Source: Pohlia nutans
Taxonomy: Eukaryota; Streptophyta; Bryopsida; Bryales; Mniaceae
Direction of reading: 5' to 3'
DNA: 64,000 nt
Assembly (NCBI GenBank): GCA_022496805.1
Contig: CM040085.1
Coordinates: 32,083,811 to 32,147,810 of the forward strand
The translations under genes were made by a program, and so were the position numbers. Under the pieces are notes generated by a model that made no database searches, was not told the DNA's origin, and worked only from the letters and a program-made list of their open reading frames with translations. Below are positions 51,927 through 62,600 of the stretch, one piece after another; the first letter of the stretch is position 1, and each line of letters opens with the position of its first letter.

Positions 51927-52018
51927 AACATGCGGAAAAGAATTGTTGTAAGTTGCTCTACAACATTTACAATGCTCGCACAATCATGTGCCAAGTAAGT
52001 TTAGGAAAATAAGAGATT

Positions 52019-52311
52019 ATTGTAGTACAATAGCTGGGTCGCCAAAAAATAATTCAAAATAAAAAATAAAAAATGTAGAAAACTGAAAATTATGAGGACA
52101 AAAAACGAAAATAGAATAAATTAATTATAGTACATTTTGATATTTCTAAGCTATTTTGGGCCATTTTGGGTCATTTTGGGCCATTTTTAATCATTTTTGG
52201 CTCATTAACGAAAATCAAGAAATTCATTTTTTGAAGAACTAATCTTATTTTTCAAAAAATATTAAACATTCGTTTGTGGAGTGGCGACCCAGCTATGGTA
52301 CTACAGTAGTT
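52019..52311. mobile_element. Small inverted-repeat element with AGCTGGGTCGCCA ends
   Basis: TTGTAGTACAATAGCTGGGT at the left is mirrored by ACCCAGCTATGGTACTACAG at the right; about 26 bp of near-perfect inverted ends over 293 bp. Superfamily unknown. Confidence 0.65.
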
Positions 52312-52560
52312 TTTCTACATTATATCCGATAAAATTCATGTCAAAAATTGCTTTTCCAATCAAAAAGAGTATCCAATAACCAGCTAAAAGTTTAATAGAG
52401 AATATATCTCACGGCCTTCAATAGCATAGAAATGATGAAGAATAATCATTGTCACCAATCTTCAAAATAGAACCTCTTTCCCTCTCCAGTCTCATTTGGA
52501 ATAGATTTCAACCAATATATGCTCATTATTTTGAACCTAGAAACATCTAAAACTATACTT

Positions 52561-52785
52561 TTAACTTCTAAACGTCCTCACCCTCTCCATATTTGGTTGT
52601 TTTGCAAAGATGCATTATAAAATGCAATTAAGAGGGATATTTTGAACTTGATGTATGAATAAAGTTTTACATTATGAATTTTAGATTCTATCCATATGGT
52701 TAGATCTGCGATTGCTATCACCAATATTTTTCTATAAAATTTGAGACTTAAAATTCAAAATTCTTTTGTAATTTGATTACAAATA
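52561..52785. repeat. Degenerate TTAA-type MITE fragment (family A/D relative)
   Basis: It starts TTAA-CTTCTAAACGTCC. In reverse complement its body follows family A (TGCATTATAAAATGCAATTA, ATTCTATCCATATGGTTAGA). The other end has been lost or interrupted by the adjacent foldback. Confidence 0.55.
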
Positions 52786-53148
52786 ATAGAGTTATTCGTA
52801 AAGTCACCTTGAATTTGATGAATCTACAAAGAATTTTGCTTTATTATACTCTTATTTGTTCACTCTAAATAGTTAAAAGGTGTGGAAGATCTTGGTGGTC
52901 TATCATTATTAGGTGTGTAAGAGGTGTAAGAGCTTGGTGGTCTTCAAAAGTTTTTTAGCTCCTTTCTTGGTGCTAAAAAACTTTTGAAGACCACCAAGCT
53001 CTTACACACCTCTTACACACCTAATAATGATAAACCACCAAGATCTTCCATACCTTTTAACTATTTGGAGTGAACAAATAAGAGTATAATAAAGCAAAAT
53101 TCATGGTATCTTCTTCAAAATTTTGATGGACTTTACAAATAACTCTAA
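52786..53148. repeat. Foldback element with ~175-bp arms
   Basis: The outer ends TAGAGTTATTCGTAAAGTC and GACTTTACAAATAACTCTA are inverted. Inner blocks AGAGCTTGGTGGTCTTCAAA and TTTGAAGACCACCAAGCTCT are perfect, with a loop near 52965-52975. Half of a relative is at 28344-28455. Confidence 0.8.
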
Positions 53149-53190
53149 TATATTGACAATTTAAGAATGAAATTTGTTGTGGTGGGTTGA

Positions 53191-53282
53191 AGTGTAATAT
53201 TTCACTTTGAAAAAGTACCCCCAATCATGGTTAAGCAATTCAACATGATTGGGGGTACTTTTTTCAAAGGGAAATATTTTTG
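53191..53282. repeat. Short foldback
   Basis: AAAAAGTACCCCCAATCATG and CATGATTGGGGGTACTTTTT are perfect inverted arms around a 14-base loop. Flanks TAATATTTCACTTTG and CAAAGGGAAATATTTTT extend the pairing. Confidence 0.8.
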
Positions 53283-53467
53283 TAGTGTTAGCAATTGAAA
53301 ACAATGATTTCACAAGAAAAAAATAGAATTTGTGAATAAAAATGTAATTGCTATAAAGTTTCAAGGTGAAAGTTGTCTAGACCACTTTAACCGTCACATA
53401 GACTTGTCATAAAACCAAACTCTACAAATCCAAACTCAATCAATGAGAGCAAAATTTGGGGACAGTT

Positions 53468-54183
53468 TTAACCCCTAAACGCCGCCGAGACCAAAAAATG
53501 GCTTATGAATGAAGTCGATTGTTCAATTCCAACTGATACGTGGATTATGTAAAGGGCTTTGCTTGGTGATGCCACCCCTTCAAGTTAAATTCAAATCATT
53601 CAAGCTATTTTTAGATTTTACATGGGGTCCCAACCACAAAAAGAGTCGTAAAAACGGTTCATCGTATAGTGTATTTTGAATTTTTTTGCTTGTTTTACTT
53701 AAACTAAATTTAGGCCATGAAAATGAGTTCCATTGCATTTGAGCTTAACTAAGAAAATGAAGCTTGCCAAATCTAGTTTCTACTCTACATTGAATTTTTG
53801 GAAAAATTTAAAAATTGAGTGTTTTATTGTAGTTACAAGTTCGGTAGGTATCACCAAGGTGTATCTAAATTTCTAAATTTAGATACACGGATGATTTTCA
53901 TCAACTAAACTTTTCTTCATTGTAATTTACACTTTAGGTAAAAAAATCGGAATTTTCTAGTACATTTTGTAATTGATATAGATTTTCTTTACAATCACTT
54001 CATAAAACCACAGTAATTTCAAATTTTCACCAAAATTTATGAAAAATTCATGATTTGTAGTAGACATGTGACTTCATCTACTAAAAATATAAATTTGAAT
54101 TCTTGTATTATTTTTAGTAGCAAAATTGAGTGTGATAGATAAAACATGATTCTGCAGTCATAGGCCCAACCTTTAGGGGTTAA
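53468..54183. mobile_element. TTAA-flanked MITE, piggyBac-like, family H
   Basis: TTAA-CCCCTAAACGCCGCC at the left and CCAACCTTTAGGGG-TTAA at the right, 716 bp, with only about 8 bp of strict terminal inversion. Non-coding. Confidence 0.65.
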
Positions 54184-55060
54184 AGCACTTTCATTGTGGG
54201 ATGATTTCAAAGCAAGTCTACAATGCAGGAATAGGTGCAAGGATCCAATTGACTGTTTCTACCTTATGCTCAACTGCAATTAGTGACAATAATGGGTACA
54301 CATACTTTAGAGAGCATACACATGGCATTCCTTTGTAGAAATCTAATCACATTGACATTTAGGAGGACAAAAATAATATATTATTACTAAGGCTAGGATT
54401 CATGCCCATCAGATGCAATAGATACATTGCCATGTGAAATGAACTCAACGTTCAATGGAATGATTTACCCAACGTTCATGTTGGCACATCCAGCCAGCAC
54501 TAAAGTCGTGTAATACAACTCAGCAAAAGCAATTAGAAAACTGTGATTGGCAAAATAATGATAAATAGGATGTGCTAACTCCCCAGTTGTCTAAACTACC
54601 GTATTCAATCCCAGACCACACTGCAATGTTTGATCTCGTGCAGGGGCACCCTTGAGGTAAACTCTCTAATCCTTACAAAAACCAAGAGGCACTTCCAGAT
54701 ATGTATCTGATATTGCTCCTTTCTTGTTGAGGTTTCCTGGCTGCAAATCCGGCATGAAGATTGTCATGAATCGTCTGAATTGCTTGATTGGCTGTTCCCT
54801 GGTGCTCGTTTTCAGAGGATGAAAACCTTCACCCAGCTCTCGTAGACTGTTGGCAGAACAACATAAAAGTAGAGATGCAGATATTGCCGATCTCCACAGC
54901 TGGGATTCATCTGTAAAGACGTGCAGAAAACTTACAATATGGAAGTCCCAACTCCCAAGAAACCCTTCTTTGCAGCTGTATAGAAATGTTCAACTACTGA
55001 AGCAAGAAGAGGGTAAATGTTACCAGGCTCTCACGATAGTAGAACATCTCATTAATGCTC
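54184..55060 (-). other. 3' flank of the GUX-like gene
   Basis: The few hundred bases below 55061 have more even composition and probably hold the 3' untranslated region. Open frames on the plus strand (54850-55083) are antisense by-products. Confidence 0.45.
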
Positions 55061-58000
55061 TCATCTCATTGATGCATTTGTAGCATTAACAGTCTTGTCC
55101 CAGTGTGTGAGTAGAGCATTCCAGTCACAATGGTTCTCTTGACATACGTTCAATCTTGGATCAGTAATAGTGACAGCCCAGTGCTTGTCTGGAAAGGCTG
55201 CAGCCTCGGCTTTTCGCCTATTATGTTCAAGATATGCTTTTGTGCCTGTAGATAGTCCACACTGCTTCTGTAGATTCTTTGGCATATCATCGTACACCTG
55301 TTCCACAACCATAACATGAAGGCCTCCACAGTGAGATCCACTAACAGGAAACATCAACTACGTCTGGAAAAAGGAACGTCAAGGCAGGCAATTTTTGGAT
55401 CTGAGTAGAGTAAGATGATTACTGATGGCACAGAATGAACATGACTTCAACTAGATCAAATATGGTCATTCTAGAGACCACAAGTAGTGATCGAATTGCA
55501 GTTTAAGAGCACCCTAATCCTCTCAACTCAACAAAATAATTATTTCAAGAAGAAAAACGTTAGATTATTGCGTGCAAAATGAGGTAACTAGGACAAATGA
55601 CATGAAACAACAAAATCCCCACGGTTATACAGTCATCAGTTTCTACTGCCAACATACTTTCATGAATGGTCATGCACAAACGATTGCCTCCACCCAAAAT
55701 ATCATCGTCTTACGTCCTAAAAGATCGTAGGTGACGGAGCTATCGTCAAGAGAATGAGAAATTTTGTACCTTGAACCATTGGGCATGAGCTTCATCGCTT
55801 GCAAACTGCTGGTTGATATTCCAATTGCAGTCATAGTCTCTAAAGCATTGCCAGGGTTTGTATCCCCAATAATGGATTGCATATAACTGAGGGGGGTCTG
55901 ATGAAAATAGCCTGAGGAGGATCAAATCCACAGTACACAAGCGTAAGAACCTTGTACGCAAAGGACATTAAGTGCTAGATTTCCAGTGCGCAATCTCAGA
56001 GGCAACGAACAGAAACAACTACGAACAATAACGAAGCCAAGAGGGACACAGAAAAAACTAACTTATTCATGTAGTCGCCTTCATTGTTTTGCCTGGTCCA
56101 GAAGTACTTCAGATAATTCATGTGCCTGGGAATCCGGTGCCACCAAGGGAATATTCTGTTTAAAAAGTCCCAGTCACCACTAACCTGTGATGCGGTACTC
56201 TCCATCTCTTCCATTAAATACTGGAAAGTACGATTTGAGGGCTCGATAACCATCAAACCAGAGTTGAACAAGGTGCTTGTGCTTCCACTTCCAGAGATCT
56301 CTGGCATCCTAAAGAGATGGTCAAGGTTCCGAAGGACAAGGACATCCGCCTCAACATAAATCACCTATATGAAACGGCCAACAACCAATGAAAACTTAAA
56401 CCAATCACTGTCTGTGCCATGTAACAACACACGACTGATAGCTCAACGAAAACATGCAAATCAAGTCTCCAAAACCAAAAAAACGTAAAACACCATGAAA
56501 ATCAGACCTATGTGTCCCGAGCTAGTCAACAATGCAACCACTAACATTTTCACATTGGTTTAGTAGGAAGGGAGGCATTCTGTAGTAAAATGGATTCCAA
56601 GTAGACAGCTGCAGAAAGCAAGTCACAAACTCCACACATTTGAAAGTACAAAAGTGAAAGAGATGAGAAGGTAACCTTAGAGTAATCAGTCAGCTGCCAA
56701 AGGCGAAACCTGCTGAAGTCCTTCTCCTGCTGCTTTCCTCCGACAATGCTTGACTTAAATATCCTTTCTAAATTTCGCACCTTCCACCCAGCCTCCTGCA
56801 GCGCCTGCCTATGCTCAGGTAATATGCTACCATCTACAAGTACAACAAGATCCTTGGTTGAACTTGTCTTGCGAATGCTATGAGCTATCGCAATTGCTCC
56901 GCATACGTAATCTGTCCCAGAGTGAAGAATAGTAGCGTATGCATCCTTTTGTGAGTTCGAAGCTCCCGTATCTGACGATGTATCTGCAAAACAGAATGTG
57001 GGAGGAAGTGAAATATTGATTAGTCTATGCAGATTTTAAAAGATTTTAAAATAATTCCGAGCTGCATACACAAGGGCCATAGCTGCCACGATTAAGCAGA
57101 CGAACAAAAGAGTTTCTAAACTCTAAGGAGTGCTACTTTCACTGGCCATACCCTTGAGTATTGTAAACAATTTGATCTGTCATCGTTTTCCTTGGCATCT
57201 ATTGAGACTCCGACGTTACTTTTCATAATATCTAGAGCCGCAATCTCAAGTCCTTTCAAATGCTAAAGATCTAATTGCCTTCAGAAGGTTGGAAGAAGAT
57301 CTCCACATAATGCTAGATCAAGAATCAAGCACTTTTCGAAAGAAAAAGATGCCAAACAACTAGTTGATACCTTGTCCTTGAAGAGAAACGGAAAGCTGAC
57401 AGGACCCAACAGGCAACGAGATCCGCTTCCTAAGCTGTTCTAAGTTCACTTGGTAAAGCCAGCCCTGATCCCGATGCTCCAGAAGTTCTCCACACTTGAA
57501 AAGGTTCACAAGAGGGCGACATTCACTCAAAATGAGCACATACGCACTTTCATTTCCTGTCTTTACAGCAAGAGTTGCGGCTCCAAGGAGGACCTGTTGA
57601 AATATGTTTGTGAGTCAGCAATTATAGTACATAGCACTGTCAATCACAGTTCAAGTGTTATATGGACGAGCTGCCACCCCTTGCATGCCCAACACAAGAT
57701 ACAGAGAAGACGGGAAACTTAATGGTGAATATGTTTATGTTCTTCAACAAGAAATATAAAACTCCATCAGAGGCCTTTTAGTACCAAAGACGCCACTCCA
57801 CTTGGTATAGACAACACTTAAGACACATAAAGAAGATCTTACAAACGATACTAGTTAATGTGTCGACAAATACCTGGAGAGAAATGGGTTTTTTCCAGCC
57901 GTCCTGGAGTACAGAAGAGGGAGTGCAAGGCGCATACGCAATCACCACATCGAGTCGTACTTCAGGGCTAACCATTGGCATCGGAACTGAAGGACAATTT

Positions 58001-60650
58001 GGAGTCCCATATTTTTGTTCTTCATCTACCCATTCGGGATAAAGATGATTCCATTCTACTGATTCCTTCACTCTCTCAAATGGTATAATCATTGGTTCTT
58101 CAACAGCAAGAAATTGCCAGTACCGAAGATCAAGTGCCCCCATGTTCAACATTCCGACTTGTAGAGAACCAGATGCTGCTCTCGATTTCAATGAAGAGAT
58201 AATCCCAGATTCTTGAGGCTGATTCTCTTGTTGGACTTCAACTTGTAGCAACTGGTCTCTAACAATGCCGTCGTCGGGTTTCTTTATATCCGTCACATTG
58301 TCTCCATCCTTCACTGGTATGAAATTGTTGATGGTTCCTGTGACATTGACGGTTAACTCTCCATCTAGGCTATTAGAAATCTCCAGGCTGTGGTCAGCCT
58401 TCCCGCCGTTGTCAACTGATCTAGCTTCAGAGTCGCTTCCCAGGATCTGTCCTGAAGTTACAATCATCGACTCATTGGAGTTACCGCCGACATCTTGGTG
58501 GAGATCCGACGAAATGGCCTTCACATCAGCCACTGTCGTTACAGCATCAGAAACTGTACTAGCTGCGATGGTTTCTGACTCCTCAGTAGGGACGTTTTCT
58601 TTGGTGTGCAACAGGTTGTCATTTTGGGATTTATCATTCTCCCCATGTGGATCCAGTATGGGGATCTCAGTTACACTATCTTCTTTTCTGGACAGATTTG
58701 AGTCGCTCTGGGTATTGTGAGTGGCCTCCCGTAAAGCGTCACTGTCTCCACCAACTGAAATACTATGCTCGTGTTCTTCAGAAGCAAGCCCCACTGAAGC
58801 CATTGTGTCCTTGTTCACAGAAGACTCATTCTTTTCTGTCGAAAGCTTCTGGTCGTCCACGTCAATGACTTCAACCGCTTGCACACTAAGATTGGCAGGT
58901 TTCTCAGTGGATAAGAGCTCTGTCATTGAAGATTCTTCCTGCAATTGAGCAGACTTTTCCCCTGCTGTTTTGTTTGCTTCGCTTGCAAGCTTCAGCACTT
59001 CTTCATAAGCCTCAGTAAACCCATTAGGTGATCCTACAGCATCAACAGTCAAGTGAGCACTTGGAGGAGCGACATTCGAAGACACCTGTTCTGCTGATAA
59101 GTCAATTGCACGAGGGTCTAAGTTGTTAGGGTCCTCCTTCACTTTGTCAGCTCCATTCCTCTCGTCAGAGAGTTTGAAGGTTTCCTCAGTAATAGTGAGG
59201 CGTTTGAACTTGTTTCCCTTTGGTCTAGAAGTCTTTAACTGAGTGGCCTTCTGATGACTGTCAGTTCTTTCCTCAGATGTACCAAGGTCCGATTCCTTCA
59301 TAGAGGCGAAATGCTGAATTTCAGACAACTCCCTTTCCAATTGACCAGGTTTACTCAACGACTGCACAGGATCAGGTAGCTCTCCTACTTCAGATGCGAT
59401 TTCTGTTGTGTTCTCCTCTTTAGAAATTAAGTTGTCCTCTGTGTTCTCTTTCTCGTCTGATACTCCTGCAATGATCTGAGGTTTGCTTTCAGACATATCT
59501 AAAGATTCGTTTCCCTCTTCGTATGTCACGTTCTTATCCTCCGGAAGATTCGTCTTTCGATTAAATGACTCACCCCTGCAAACAGACACCACTTCGTGAA
59601 GTAGCGAAAGAGCGCATGTCACTCACAGCCAGAAGTGGTTTACGATCTCTGTACCCAAGACATCTAGAAAGAATTGGTTTCACGGCACTAGCCTCGTGCT
59701 ATGCTACAATAGATCCTCGATTATAACAAAATCAGATAACTATACGCAAGGGAAAATACCTTTCTTTGTGATCCTGTATAGTCATAGCTCTTTCAAATTC
59801 TTGATCTACCTGCTGTGGCAATATGCTCTGAAACATCATTGGTACAGCCAATGTGCTAAGAGCAGCAAATAATAAAAGTAAATATCCCAAGCGCCCCATG
59901 CGCAATCGCGTAATAAACTGCCCCAGCTTGATATGCTTGGTTGAGCCCTTGAACTCGTACTTTCGCCTTGCATGGTTGAGCATGTCCATTGCATTCCCCC
60001 GGAATTCATAATTTCGCCTGGCATGACTGAGCATGTCCATTATATTCTGGAGCATGGTCATTATATACTGAAGCATGGTGGAGCAAGGCCCCATAATGTA
60101 CGATTTCAGAAACGCCTCTATATCACTGCCACACAAAACCAAAACTTCAATCTATTGACATATTCACTTCTTTGAGTAAATCTGGGCTAATAATCCAAGA
60201 CAGAATACATTGACTTAGAACGATGCTATTATTTCACACTTGCACAAGTTCAATGGCATCCAAATGCAGCCTCTAGCGTGCAGATATCATGAGGATCAAA
60301 AGATGCCATTTAAAACCAAGACGTAAAACAAAGAGTGATTGGGACATGAATCGCATGCAACAAACTAAACGAATATATGTACATGAATGTGAATTCCCCT
60401 CTGATATAGGAACTCTCAAGAGCAAACTCTGCCACCGCAAATTGTTGCAACATTTGCCAGCATGGTCGTAAATTCCCGACGAAGTGATGATAACAAAGCC
60501 TTCAAAGGAAGCAAAAAAGGAAAACGTAGGAGGTGGTCGCGAAAAAGCAAACACATACACGGAAGAAGCCCGCTGATAGGTCTCGACAATTCGACCTCTT
60601 GAACTCATCCATATTTTTTCCTTCCAGTCTTCCTCCATGTTGCCAGTCAT
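55061..60650 (-). CDS. GUX: GUX/PGSIP-type GT8 glycosyltransferase with a very long acidic linker
   Basis: Plant GUX enzymes are Golgi type II membrane proteins that add glucuronic acid to xylan; related PGSIP proteins act on other acceptors. Exons (-): 60650-60559, 60125-59760, 59575-57874, 57593-57371, 56983-56676, 56364-56063, 55911-55770, 55297-55061; phases agree, 1,123 aa. Order: two 17-aa repeats (58-91); membrane anchor LGYLLLLFAALSTLAV (111-129); Ser/Glu/Asp-rich linker (about 155-610); stem with LYPEWVDEEQ; GT8 domain (about 795-1045) with DAYATILHS, RFRLWQLTDYSK, VEADVLVLRN, LFNSGLMVIEPSN, WWHRIPRHMNYLK, HYWGYKPW and CFRDYDCNWN; C-terminal DMPKNLQ...HWAVTITDPRLNVC...W. GUX proteins I know are about 600-660 aa. 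The metal site is EAD where DAD is usual, and GDWDFLN replaces GDQGYLN. The next in-frame ATG at 60094 would give 1,082 aa. Confidence 0.87.
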
Positions 60651-60842
60651 TCTATGCAAATAGAATCGTAATTCCTGTTGCACTGAAGGAATAAAAGACC
60701 ACATCCATTGCGTAATGTTACTATCACTTCAATGTTGTACGGTCTTCGTAGAGAAAAATCCTCCAAACATGACAAGAAAAAACAATCCACATGGTCAACA
60801 CACAGTCACTGCAGCATATCATTGTTAGTTGTGTTCGCATAC

Positions 60843-60927
60843 CACTCTTCTACAGGAACATGGACAATAATCTCCATCCAATGCCGTTGCGCTTCAAGGT
60901 CTCCATTATTTGAAGCTACGCCAGCAC
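60843..60927 (-). other. Putative 5' leader exon of the GUX-like gene with a short upstream frame
   Basis: The exon is bounded by acceptor CCTGTTGCAG (ends 60928) and donor GTATGC (starts 60842). It contains an ATG frame of 18 codons (METLKRNGIGWRLLSMFL) ending in TAG. A following leader exon would begin after the TTCCTTCAG acceptor at 60683 and contain the main ATG at 60650. Inferred from splice motifs only. Confidence 0.45.
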
Positions 60928-62182
60928 CTGCAACAGGAATAACTTCAAATTAACTAAAGGCATGATCTAAACTTCAAACCCTCCTAATGCCGCAAAGATC
61001 ACTTGGACCAGCAAGACAACATAGTAGGGTCCAATAAAGTTACGATTTTTTAACTTTTCTCTTTGTTGTTTACAAAACCATATGACTACAACTGAATACC
61101 ACGACAACCCTTCGCTCTAAAATAATTTCATGCCCTTGAACATGAAGGTGCAATTAGTTTTTCAAAACTTAAGAAATATCTATTTTTTTTAAATTGGTAG
61201 GTTCCTCCCTTGTAATTAGTGTGAACTTTGCAACTTTTTTGGGATATCCACTTGCAAGGAAAGATGTGAGCACTAATATTTCCTACATGTGTTCATACAT
61301 TTCAATTTTAAAAATTCATCACCAATATTTTTTTAATAAATTATTACTTAAAATACTAAACAGAAAATTCATAGTAAACAGAGTTTTTGTTACTGTAAGT
61401 GACATTCGAGTTGATTGATTGAGGTTGCATAAGAATACAATGTTCTTTGCAAATCACAAAAAATAAGTATTGTGAAGGGACATAAACACATTTCTTTGGA
61501 CAGACACATAAGAAAGAAATTCGTAACTTAATTGGACCCTCCTGTACACAGAGAAGCATCAAAAAGACCAGAACAGTCCTCAAACATCTGATAGTAGCAC
61601 TCGCTCATTTACAAATCTAGTGCTCCTTTCAAACTGTCCTAGAAACGTTTTGATATCCTATTTCTCATGTGATTGTGAAGTTTCTTATTCGTGTCTAATT
61701 CACTGTCTATATCCACTAACATGAAGCGATCGAAAAAGAGTTTCAAAAATCGGATCATCCAATTTGCTTACTCCACATTTAGCAAGAAGAACAGTAGACC
61801 CAAAGGAAGAAGAAAAATGAGAGCATACTAACGAGAGATTCCCATACAGAAGCTCCTTACGGATCAATGCACATCAAACTAGTGGCGGACAATGAACTAA
61901 CGTACTAACCGAGATGAAGAACGACCGTATTGTTAGTTCTTAAAACAGGCAACACAATGTGCACCAGATGACATCCGAGTGCTCAACTAATACGATCACT
62001 CGTCTCTTTACACGTAAACTCGCAGTTCAAAATCAAGAAAGCTAGAAAGCTGAAAACACTCCTTCTTCCGGCTTCACAAACTCCGCAGTCAAGGGCAGCC
62101 TCCCCGGGAAGTACTCAAAGGCGCCAGAACAGAACAAAGCTCTAGAAAAAACTTAAACAAGCAAGAAAGGCAGCTGACTTAC
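60928..62182 (-). other. Putative 5' leader intron of the GUX-like gene
   Basis: A strong donor (CTG followed by GTAAGTCAG) sits at 62182 and a good acceptor (TTCCTGTTGCAG) ends at 60928, giving a 1.25-kb leader intron. Inside, AT-rich DNA with short open frames at 61194-61583 shows nothing protein-like. Confidence 0.5.
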
Positions 62183-62600
62183 CAGTACCATAGCGAAAGG
62201 TTCACTGCAGCACTTGTAACGCCAAAAAAAGACTAAGATAACATCTGCTCCACAGAACGCCGAGCTGGCTCCACAATGCAACGTGAGTGCGGCCTGAAAC
62301 GAATCAAGCCGGAGCTAAATAAGAGAACGAAGAGGCAGTAGTAAGTTATTAACTAGTGTGCATGTGCTCTGGAACTAAGCACGGATTGCAGTGGACAACA
62401 ATGGCGGAGAAGCCATTTCCAAGCGACGGGGAGACGGTGGCAGAGCTTAAGGTCGCAGGGGAAGGAAGACGACAGGGGCAGGCCTGGGCGTCTGTCTGCG
62501 TCAGGTGGTGTCAGACGGCGTCAGCTGTGCGGCTGGCAAACGGGAGGGGTTATATCTCTTTGCTAAACTTAGAGTCAAGGTGCTGAATCAGATTGTTCAC
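62183..62600 (-). promoter_or_regulatory. Promoter and first leader exon of the GUX-like gene
   Basis: GC content rises here. On the minus strand AGATATAACC (62549-62558) is a reasonable TATA-like box, predicting a start near 62525 and a first non-coding exon ending at 62183. A 74-codon plus-strand frame (62362-62586) covers the same DNA but looks like antisense of this leader. Confidence 0.4.

Noticed and set aside
58265..58948. Plus-strand frames up to 151 aa over the long GUX-like exon
   Set aside because: They are antisense to the minus-strand exon, which is open for 567 codons and joins the conserved GT8 exons in phase.
62362..62586. 74-codon plus-strand frame next to the GUX-like promoter
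   Set aside because: It lies over the predicted leader and TATA-like box of the minus-strand gene and has no recognisable domain.
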